DNA of 9,298 bases from Micrococcales bacterium UBA2465 (lineage in GTDB: Bacteria > Actinomycetota > Actinomycetes > Actinomycetales > Microbacteriaceae). The notes beneath the pieces were generated by a model. That model was not told the DNA's origin. It was given only the letters and a program-made list of their open reading frames with translations, and did not search any database. A program made the position numbers and the translations under genes. The stretch covers positions 25,799 through 35,096 of the forward strand of contig DDPP01000074.1 in NCBI GenBank assembly GCA_002342255.1, given 5' to 3'. Each line of letters begins with the position of its first letter. Position 1 is the first letter of the stretch. This document shows positions 1-6,029 of the stretch, one piece after another.

Positions 1-1426
1 GGTTACCTGGGTTTACAGTTGCATCTTCAACAACGTCAGTTGCAGTCATCGGAACAGTGATGTATCCGTTGCTTACAGTAGCTGTAGTGGTGGCCTGGTC
101 AAGCTGACCATTAGCACCCCACTTGGTTCTACCATCAACAGCGACACCGTTCACGGTGAACTTAGCGTTTGAACCTGACCAAGCTGAACCTAGGTACAAA
201 GTAACAACAGTTCCATTTGGAGCGTTAGCGCCAGTGGCTGCGTTAGTGACCTTGTAGCGAACGTTGAAAGTTGATCCAGCCGCAACATAGTGTGCGAAGT
301 AACGAGTAGTTGCGTCGAACCAGCTGCCAAGACCGCCGTCACCCCAGATGTGGGTTCCGTCGAATGAGTTAGCTGCTGACCAGTCTGCAAGTCTTACGTT
401 GTAGGTAGTTGCAGGCTCTGCACCCTTTGGCTGGTAGTAAACCAAGTCAAGGATGTCTAGAACGTCGCCGTTACCCTTTTCGCCAACTAGAGCTAGCTGT
501 GCAAATAGGTGCTTACCGTTTACTGGGTGAGCTAGGTTTCTCTCCTGGTATGGATCTGCATCTGCGTTGAAGTTGGTGTTTACAACATCGAAGGTGACAA
601 CACCCTGTGAGTTGGTGACCAAATCAATAACAGTTTCTCCTCCACCAGAGAATGACTTTCCATTAACGCTGACTTTTGCATTTGAACCTGAGTAAGTCTT
701 ACCCAAGAGCAAGTGAACGGTCTTGTTAGCGTATGGAGCGCCATTTGCGGTAACGGTGTATGAAATTGTGGTAGTTGTACCAACAGTCACACCACGCTCG
801 AAGTAGCGAAGTCCGTCTGCGTAGTACTGGCACCAGCCTTCACAAGATCCTACATAAGCGTTTGATGAGTCAATTCCAGTCACGCGAGTAACGATGGTTG
901 GAGTTGGAGCAACATCAGCTGGCTTGTAGTAAACCAGGTCGATTACGTCGATAGAGTCCTGAGTCTGGCTAGTTACCCATGCGGCAATTTGTAGACGAAG
1001 ATCTTTACCGGTTGGCATCTGGTTTAGAGCAGAACCTGGGTTGTCAGCAGCGTCTGCAGCAACGTCAGTGTTTACTAGATCAAATGAAACGGTACCGTCT
1101 GAACCAGTTACACCAGAAACAGAAGCCTGGTCATTTCCACACCAGCAGTCGCCACCAGCAGTTGCTGTGGTGCCTACCTTAGAGTGTGCAGTTGAACCTG
1201 ACCACGCCTTACCTAGTACCAAAGTAACTGAGGTGTTAGCAAGTGGCTTGCCATCAGCTGAGTTGCTCACTACGAAGGTTAGGTGCTGAGTTGAACCAAC
1301 TGGAACCTGCTTTGTGATTGCGCGAACGCCACAACGGTACCAAGGGTTAGTAACGCACCAGGTGGTCTCATCTGCTGTGCGCTCAACTGAGTTAGTTGAA
1401 TCGATTCCAGCTAGACGAACGGTTGC
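1..1426 (-). repeat. At least three Ig-like tandem repeats within the large secreted protein
   Basis: Copies are encoded at about 913-1426, 412-898 and 1-409; the third is cut by the window edge. Each begins with a Val/Arg-rich strand (ATVRLAGIDS, TIVTRVTGIDS, TTYNVRLADWS), then a variable insert, then a strand ending in an LG-[KS]-[AT]-[WY]-SGS-[NT]-A core. The first two close with DLVYY-[KQ]-P. Inserts differ: copies 1 and 2 have a Cys pair (WCVTNPWYRC; CEGWC), while copy 3 has a Gly/Trp-rich segment instead. Copy 1 also contains GGDCWCG. The spacing of about 160-175 residues and the beta-rich pattern suit bacterial Ig-like stalk or adhesin domains. The family was not identified. Confidence 0.7.
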
Positions 1427-2572
1427 GTTGCCATTGAACGGAGTAGGAGGAGTTACCGCACCTAGAGCTGCACCAGTTGCACCGTTGAAAGCGATGTCGT
1501 CAATACCATAGCCCTGAGATCCCTTGCTTCCACTTGCACAAGTGAAGTTCATGAAGATAGAAGCTTTGTTGTAGTCAACATTTGCATCAAAGCCAGTGAA
1601 GTCGAAGCTGTAGGTCTTCCAACCAACAACGCTTGTTACATCCACTTCTTTGAATGCACCGGTAAGTGCGTTCTCAAGCTTTAGCTTTAGCACCTTACCC
1701 GCGACTGGAGCATAAATGTTTGCCTTTACAACTGGGTTAGCCGACGAGACAAGTGACTCTTTAGCACCGCGAGTTAGGAAAGTGGTTCCTGACCAGCAGT
1801 CACCTTGATCCTTGATACGAAGTGCAGTGGTTGAACCAAGTGATCCACCATCTGGAGCACCAGTGTCTAGAGCAGCATCTACACCACCGAAGTTCGTAAG
1901 TGCGTAACCAGAAGTGTCATTTGATTCGAAGTTAACTAGCACTGAAGGAGTAGTTCTTGGAATCACAACATCAGCGTTAACGGCACCTGGGAATGAGATG
2001 TTATCTACATACCAAGTGGTTAGACCTTTAGGCCAAGTTCCCCAGTCGCCACATCCAACGTTTGCGATGTTTGGCATAAGGCTTGCCTTGACGTAGTTAG
2101 CTGAAGGGTCAAAGACAGAACTGTAGTCAAAAGTAAGTGTCTGCCAACCTGCACCTGAAATGTGCAAAGTCTTTTCAGCAACTGCAGTACCTTCAAGCTT
2201 TAGGTCAACACAACGGTCTAATGCATCTGGTGCATAGATGTTGATTGACGCGGTCTTGTTTGCAGCTGATAGCAAAGATGAAGTTGAGTCGATAGTTAGG
2301 AAAGTTGTTCCTGACCAAGGAGCTCCATCGTTGTCCATTTTCATTGCAGTGCCAGAAGTGAATCCGGCTCCAGCAGGTTGTGAAGTTGTTGTGGAGGTGA
2401 CGTTACCGTCGTAGTCCACAAAACTATATCCTGATGTGTCATTGCTTTCGAATGTCACGTTAATAGGTGATGAAGCAGCGTTAGCAGCAGTTGCACCTAG
2501 TCCGACAAACGAAGAACCAATGACCAAGATCGATGTCGCCAATGACATCAGTCTCGAATTTTTGAGGTTCAT
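1..2572 (-). CDS. Large secreted modular protein with carbohydrate-binding-like and Ig-like repeats (5' part, cut by window edge)
   Basis: The frame stays open from an ATG at 2572 to the window edge (857 codons), so the C-terminus and any anchor or catalytic domain are unseen. The start is set by GAAAGG seven bases upstream; the nearby ATG at 2576 is in another frame and stops after about 30 codons. Residues 1-32 are a Sec signal peptide (basic start, hydrophobic core, cleavage near ANA-A). Residues 41-197 and 215-365 are two tandem modules opening FESNDTSGY and sharing WSGTTFLT; the second continues with a W-K-T-Y-S-F-D-F segment, YNKASIF and a final DDIAF. This pattern is known from carbohydrate-binding beta-sandwich modules on secreted glycanases. 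From residue 383 come three Ig-like repeats with an LG-x-[AT]-[WY]-SGS core. Codons favour AAC, AAG, TTC and GAC, suggesting strong expression. Likely a glycan-binding adhesin, surface-layer-like protein or hydrolase; the frame and secretion are sure, the role is inferred. Confidence 0.85.
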   Translation of the reverse strand, partial: MNLKNSRLMSLATSILVIGSSFVGLGATAANAASSPINVTFESNDTSGYSFVDYDGNVTSTTTSQPAGAGFTSGTAMKMDNDGAPWSGTTFLTIDSTSSLLSAANKTASINIYAPDALDRCVDLKLEGTAVAEKTLHISGAGWQTLTFDYSSVFDPSANYVKASLMPNIANVGCGDWGTWPKGLTTWYVDNISFPGAVNADVVIPRTTPSVLVNFESNDTSGYALTNFGGVDAALDTGAPDGGSLGSTTALRIKDQGDCWSGTTFLTRGAKESLVSSANPVVKANIYAPVAGKVLKLKLENALTGAFKEVDVTSVVGWKTYSFDFTGFDANVDYNKASIFMNFTCASGSKGSQGYGIDDIAFNGATGAALGAVTPPTPFNGNATVRLAGIDSTNSVERTADETTWCVTNPWYRCGVRAITKQVPVGSTQHLTFVVSNSADGKPLANTSVTLVLGKAWSGSTAHSKVGTTATAGGDCWCGNDQASVSGVTGSDGTVSFDLVNTDVAADAADNPGSALNQMPTGKDLRLQIAAWVTSQTQDSIDVIDLVYYKPADVAPTPTIVTRVTGIDSSNAYVGSCEGWCQYYADGLRYFERGVTVGTTTTISYTVTANGAPYANKTVHLLLGKTYSGSNAKVSVNGKSFSGGGETVIDLVTNSQGVVTFDVVNTNFNADADPYQERNLAHPVNGKHLFAQLALVGEKGNGDVLDILDLVYYQPKGAEPATTYNVRLADWSAANSFDGTHIWGDGGLGSWFDATTRYFAHYVAAGSTFNVRYKVTNAATGANAPNGTVVTLYLGSAWSGSNAKFTVNGVAVDGRTKWGANGQLDQATTTATVSNGYITVPMTATDVVEDATVNPGN
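1478..2452 (-). repeat. Two tandem carbohydrate-binding-like modules within the large secreted protein
   Basis: Module 1 is encoded at 1982-2452 and module 2 at 1478-1930, with a short linker between. Both begin FESNDTSGY and both contain WSGTTFLT (Trp86 and Trp260), a NIYAP strand and a C-terminal Asp-containing strand (VDNISF, DDIAF). The DNA around the shared WSGTTFLT core (2294-2317 and 1772-1795) is identical at 23 of 24 bases, showing duplication or strong constraint. Cysteines differ between copies: module 2 has GDCWSG where module 1 has GAPWSG. Resemblance to CBM4/9-like or related galactose-binding-fold modules is from motif memory and was not tested by profile search. Confidence 0.7.
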
Positions 2573-2579
2573 CCATGTA

Positions 2580-2585
2580 CCTTTC
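2580..2585 (-). promoter_or_regulatory. Ribosome binding site of the large secreted protein
   Basis: GAAAGG lies seven bases before the ATG at 2572. It fixes that start rather than the out-of-frame ATG at 2576. Confidence 0.7.
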
Positions 2586-2656
2586 AGTATTAATAGATCC
2601 AGCACCGAGGAAATCCCGAGTACTAGGTATTGCTCGCCATTTAATGGCTTGGTTTG

Positions 2657-2662
2657 ACTTTA
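2657..2662 (-). promoter_or_regulatory. Possible -10 element for the large secreted protein gene
   Basis: Minus-strand TAAAGT fits the TANNNT actinobacterial -10 pattern and abuts the tandem operators. No good -35 is present at 16-18 bp upstream (only TTTCTC), so this is a weak call. It would imply a 5' leader of roughly 80 bases. Confidence 0.25.
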
Positions 2663-2666
2663 TGCC

Positions 2667-2694
2667 TGAAACCGCTTTCGAGAAACCGCTTTCA
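2667..2694 (-). promoter_or_regulatory. Tandem LacI/GalR-type (cre-like) operators
   Basis: Two copies of GAAAGCGGTTTC (minus-strand reading; 2668-2679 and 2682-2693) lie two bases apart, with centres 14 bp apart. Each 14-mer (2667-2680 and 2681-2694) matches the general LacI/GalR/CcpA operator pattern TGNAARCGNWWNCA at 13 of 14 positions by hand count. They sit about 95-122 bp upstream of the start codon. A weak -10-like TAAAGT lies just downstream at 2657-2662, so bound repressor would block polymerase. The regulator is not in this window; the operator assignment rests on the motif only. Confidence 0.6.
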
Positions 2695-2716
2695 TTGAGT
2701 CTTTATGTATTTGTTA

Positions 2717-2730
2717 TGTAAGCGTTTGCC
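2717..2730 (-). promoter_or_regulatory. Third cre-like operator upstream of the large secreted protein
   Basis: Minus-strand GGCAAACGCTTACA matches TGNAARCGNWWNCA at 13 of 14 positions. Its centre is 36 bp upstream of the nearer tandem operator, so a third dimer could bind cooperatively or by short-range looping. It lies 22 bp past the stop codon of the upstream gene. Confidence 0.5.
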
Positions 2731-2751
2731 TTTATGTCACGCGGGTTTAGG

Positions 2752-4167
2752 CTATAAACCGAGGGTGATTGCGCCTAGTATCGTGGCTGCTCGCCAGGCT
2801 GACTTTGGCGAGTAAATAACCCGCCATAAACCGCCATGAACCGCTAAATCCAAGTAACCGGACAGGGCATTTTGGCTTCTAGGGGCAGACAATTCAGCAA
2901 CCAGCAGCCCAGTGGCCACTGAAACCGCCTGATCTACGGCAAAAGGGTCTAGCCCAAAAGCTGGGGCTCCAGCGTAAGTGAGCCTCAGAATCCTCTTATT
3001 AAGGACTGATCTGGTTTCAGCAGGTGGTGAGACCAAATAAGCGACATTTCTGCCTGCAAATAACTGTTGGTAGGCCATCCAACGCTGCGTTCGCTTTGCC
3101 AGCGCATAGGAAGGCCCTTGGAGTGCCGAAGTGGCATCCATAATTGCCATTCTTTGACCTGATTCAGTTTCAAAAAGCTCAAATTGATGTTTGCGAACTC
3201 CAAAAATCAGGTCTCTGACCCTAATTAGTGCTGTTCTTTGGTGATACCTATTATTTATGTCGTTGACCACATCAATTGGGACAGCATAGGCATCTGTCGG
3301 AGTGGCTAACCAATTCAAAGTGACTCTGCTCTTGGGCAAAGCTTCAGACATCACCCTACCCAGACAGTGTTGAACCGCCTGAACTTCTATGTGTTTAACA
3401 CCAGGAGCATATGCATAACAACCAAGGACTAGACCACCTGTTTCAGTCCTAGCCAACATAGATAACCAACCAGCAATAGCTTCATAATCTTGAACGAGAT
3501 CCAATCCAGAAACATTAGCTAGTTCTTCATCGCTGAGGTTTTGAATGTCAATTCCTTGAGCTCTACTTTTTAGCACTGGAACATGTAACGTGCCAGAACT
3601 ATTCCGAGCTCTAGAAATTAGTTCCGACCAAAGTTCTGGTCTTGGTCTAGCAACAATTGCAGTTGTTCCGCCCCAATCCAACCAAACTCTTGCTGGGGAA
3701 TATTCAGCACCACCGGCAAGAGCTATTAACAAATTACTCTTTAGAGAACTTAGTTCAAAAGCTCCAAGTTTTTCCGCAACCATAGGTTCTGCCAGATGCT
3801 GCTTTACGAGACCTGCTGCTTCAAAAAAGTCTGGCTGCTTAGCTGGACCTGTTCCTTTAATAACGACCATGGAAACTTGGTCCTTGTTATTTCGCCAAGC
3901 TTTATTTATGACTTCAAGTAAATTCTCATTGTTGTCTGTGAAAACAGATTCTTCAAAAACTTTCAAGCCTTGAGTTGCAACCTCGATAGCTGATCTTGGG
4001 GAGACTAATTCAGCTTTGGCCACTTCACGGAAAAACTTCAAATAATCTTTCCGCCAATTTTCTACAGAAGCTATCTCTGAAGATAATTTCGGTTCAGCTG
4101 CGGCTAAAACCGTTCTACCAAGTTCTGTTGAGCCAATAGCTTGACCTTGGCTATTTAGAAACCTCAT
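2752..4167 (-). CDS. Unrecognised 471-residue protein, possibly a divergent SDR / FAS-I ketoreductase-like protein
   Basis: I do not recognise this family with confidence. Residues 1-140 are largely helical and charged. From about 144 a Rossmann-like pattern appears: a hydrophobic strand (NLLIALAGGAEYSPA, 145-159), a helix, then GGTTAIVARPR and LWSELI...GTLHVPV. This order recalls the ketoreductase region of actinobacterial type I FAS (TGAS-x-GSIA, GGATVI, then an ELYR segment). Residues 353-358 read SYALAK, giving the SDR Y-x-x-x-K pair (Tyr354, Lys358), followed by a strand ending VSPPAETRS where SDRs have V-x-PG-x-x-x-T. The usual TGxxxGxG loop is absent, so activity is uncertain. No signal peptide or clear membrane segment is seen, so it is probably cytoplasmic. 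Its ATG shares one base with the preceding stop codon (TAATG) and has no good ribosome binding site, so translation is probably coupled. It is the last gene of the cluster. Confidence 0.8.
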   Translation of the reverse strand: MRFLNSQGQAIGSTELGRTVLAAAEPKLSSEIASVENWRKDYLKFFREVAKAELVSPRSAIEVATQGLKVFEESVFTDNNENLLEVINKAWRNNKDQVSMVVIKGTGPAKQPDFFEAAGLVKQHLAEPMVAEKLGAFELSSLKSNLLIALAGGAEYSPARVWLDWGGTTAIVARPRPELWSELISRARNSSGTLHVPVLKSRAQGIDIQNLSDEELANVSGLDLVQDYEAIAGWLSMLARTETGGLVLGCYAYAPGVKHIEVQAVQHCLGRVMSEALPKSRVTLNWLATPTDAYAVPIDVVNDINNRYHQRTALIRVRDLIFGVRKHQFELFETESGQRMAIMDATSALQGPSYALAKRTQRWMAYQQLFAGRNVAYLVSPPAETRSVLNKRILRLTYAGAPAFGLDPFAVDQAVSVATGLLVAELSAPRSQNALSGYLDLAVHGGLWRVIYSPKSAWRAATILGAITLGL

Positions 4168-4760
4168 TAGCCACGCTTACGTTGCCACAGCCAAGTGTGC
4201 CAAAGAACTAGAGCAGGATAGAGCCCTTGAACGCCAACACCGATTCTTTCGCCCAGGCCCATAATCGTAGAGTGCTTGTCTAGCCAAAGGCTTAGGAACC
4301 AAACGCTGACTGCAACTAAAAATAGTGTTCCTAGCCAAGCCGCCTTAGGGCGAAGCATCGGTGGAGCATCTTTATCTTTCCTAATTGCAAAAAGTGGCCA
4401 GATGGAAAACAGTACGAAGCTGGTGATAGCAAAAATGCGGTGCGGAAGCGATGAAGTGTCTTGGGTTGGAGTTGCAAATACGGTCAGTCCAATGGTGGCC
4501 AAGCCTGCAATAAAAATCACGATTCGGGCAGGCTTGGGTAGGGCTTGAGCATAAATTGCAACAACGATGTCGCAGGCAGCGCCAAACAAAAACACTATTG
4601 ACATCAACAATTGAACCGGTGAATCGTTAGCAGCAAGATCGCTGATGGCATGGACTTTGCCATCAAAGCCTGGCCATAACCAAGCTCCAAGGGTATAGCC
4701 AACGAAGGTGACGATTGGTCCAATGGTTGTCGCCACGAGGGCTGGTGTTTTGATTTTCAT
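4167..4760 (-). CDS. DUF998 family integral membrane protein
   Basis: This 197-residue protein has about six hydrophobic segments (roughly 8-29, 50-70, 78-96, 108-126, 139-160 and 172-191), with an ISDLAA motif after the first and GLGERIG before the last. That layout and the ISDL signature are typical of DUF998 proteins, which have no established biochemical role. The ATG at 4760 is supported by AAAGG at 4768-4772, seven bases upstream, inside the 3' end of the exchanger gene. It starts 2 bp after the exchanger stop and its own stop overlaps the next start by one base. Length is normal for the family. The membrane location is clear; the function is not. Confidence 0.8.
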   Translation of the reverse strand: MKIKTPALVATTIGPIVTFVGYTLGAWLWPGFDGKVHAISDLAANDSPVQLLMSIVFLFGAACDIVVAIYAQALPKPARIVIFIAGLATIGLTVFATPTQDTSSLPHRIFAITSFVLFSIWPLFAIRKDKDAPPMLRPKAAWLGTLFLVAVSVWFLSLWLDKHSTIMGLGERIGVGVQGLYPALVLWHTWLWQRKRG

Positions 4761-4762
4761 GG

Positions 4763-6016
4763 CTAAGCCTTTGGTTTACTGAATGGTGCTTTCAATGTCG
4801 GAATGATGAGTTTTCGGTTCACATAGAAATACCAAAGAGCGATAAGTAAGTGAATCGCACCAAGAGTATTGCGCCAGGTTGTATCTGGGATCACGCTAAC
4901 CAGGAAAAGCCCAAGCATCAGGATTGAAGATGTGAAACCCCAGCGAAGTGTAAGCAGAATAGCAACCCCGAGAAGTGTTTGAGCACTTGTTAGCCAAAGT
5001 TCCTCCGCACCTCGAGCTCCAACTGGGAGCGCCGCGTTTGCGCCACCACCAATCACATATGCAATCGGCATTGAACCAGCAAGCAAAGTCCACTGGTTTA
5101 GCTTGCTGGAAATAAGAATTGCAAGTGCTGCAGCTTCTTTTCCTCTAGCGGCAAATAGGAAAGCCAAAGTAAATTCAGGTGCTTCTGAAGCAATCGGAGC
5201 TAACCACTGCACCAAAATGTATTTGTCGATATGGAGTGAATCGCCAGCAAGCATCAATGAATCACCGAACGGATGTGCTGAAAGAAAAATAACTGACGCA
5301 GAAATCGCAAGCATCACCAAGTTGAAAATTATGCGTGGAATTTTAGGAAGCGCTCCAACGTAAGCAGCCGTTCCTTCTAGTTCTGGTTCATCTCTAGAAG
5401 AGCCAGATATTCGCCATAGATAAACGCAGTAAATAACTACTAGCAATACACCAACCAGAAGGTGCATGGAGCCTACCGCTGGCACCAACATAATCACTAT
5501 GGAACCAAAGATTAGGAATCCAATATCCGCTCTTGAATCAGATTCAAGTTCGATACCGAATTTCTTCTTGTTTCCAGCTTTTCTTGACTTAACAGCACGA
5601 ATGGAAAAATAAGCGATGAGGGCAACTATCGGCCAGCCAAAACCTTGAACCAGTCGATTCGCTCCGGTGAGGTTTGCCGTTGCCGATTCCACCATGTTTG
5701 GATCAGTTCCAGCTGCATAGGAGAAGTAAATCGAAACTACATACTCAGGCAGGATGGCTACCAATGCCAAGATACCCACAGCGAGACCGCCGGAAAGGTC
5801 TAATTCAGCAGCTTCACCAATCCAACCCAGAACGAAGGCTGCTGCAACAATGGCTAGACCGTAGGCCAGTAAACCTGAGACCGGGTCAGGGTGAGTTCCA
5901 GATTCAACCCGCATCAACATTGCCGGAACGCAGGCAGCAATGGCAATTAGGAAAGGTAGGACAAGCCGCAACCAGTAACCAATGCCACTGTTGAACTGAA
6001 CGTGAGGTTTAGACAA
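4763..6016 (-). CDS. CaCA-family cation (Ca2+/Na+ or Ca2+/H+) exchanger
   Basis: This 417-residue integral membrane protein has the two inverted alpha-repeats of the calcium/cation antiporter superfamily. Alpha-1 (about 81-128) holds ILPEYVVS with Glu91, followed by ATANLTGANRL. Alpha-2 (about 270-310) holds LAPIASEAPEF with Glu278 and Glu281, followed by ISSKLNQWTLLAG. The two halves are joined by a hydrophilic loop with basic and acidic patches (about 141-163). Such proteins move Ca2+ out of the cell against Na+ or H+; the coupling ion cannot be read from sequence. The start is TTG at 6016: an in-frame TAG lies directly before it, no ATG or GTG occurs nearby in frame, and GAAAG sits about eight bases upstream. 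It begins 13 bp after the gabD stop and ends 2 bp before the DUF998 gene. Confidence 0.87.
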   Translation of the reverse strand: MSKPHVQFNSGIGYWLRLVLPFLIAIAACVPAMLMRVESGTHPDPVSGLLAYGLAIVAAAFVLGWIGEAAELDLSGGLAVGILALVAILPEYVVSIYFSYAAGTDPNMVESATANLTGANRLVQGFGWPIVALIAYFSIRAVKSRKAGNKKKFGIELESDSRADIGFLIFGSIVIMLVPAVGSMHLLVGVLLVVIYCVYLWRISGSSRDEPELEGTAAYVGALPKIPRIIFNLVMLAISASVIFLSAHPFGDSLMLAGDSLHIDKYILVQWLAPIASEAPEFTLAFLFAARGKEAAALAILISSKLNQWTLLAGSMPIAYVIGGGANAALPVGARGAEELWLTSAQTLLGVAILLTLRWGFTSSILMLGLFLVSVIPDTTWRNTLGAIHLLIALWYFYVNRKLIIPTLKAPFSKPKA

Positions 6017-6029
6017 CTATTTTCTTTCG

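Noticed and set aside
2574..2576. Alternative ATG four bases upstream of the large protein start
   Set aside because: It is in a different frame and meets a stop after about 30 codons; only the ATG at 2572 gives the signal peptide.
979..2657. Several plus-strand open frames of 60-82 codons
   Set aside because: They are all antisense to the large secreted protein, whose frame is unbroken with repeating domain motifs.
2668..2693. Reading the GAAACCGCTTTC pair as a CRISPR-like or hairpin structure
   Set aside because: There are only two 12-bp units with a 2-bp gap and no spacers. The near-palindromic units fit tandem repressor sites better.
2695..2751. Rho-independent terminator after the five-gene cluster
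   Set aside because: The best pairing found is a 4-bp GCCT/AGGC stem with a long loop and no T-tract.
3590..3973. Plus-strand open frame of 127 codons
   Set aside because: It lies wholly antisense to the 471-residue gene, has no ribosome binding site or recognisable motif, and its composition is that of a complementary-strand shadow.
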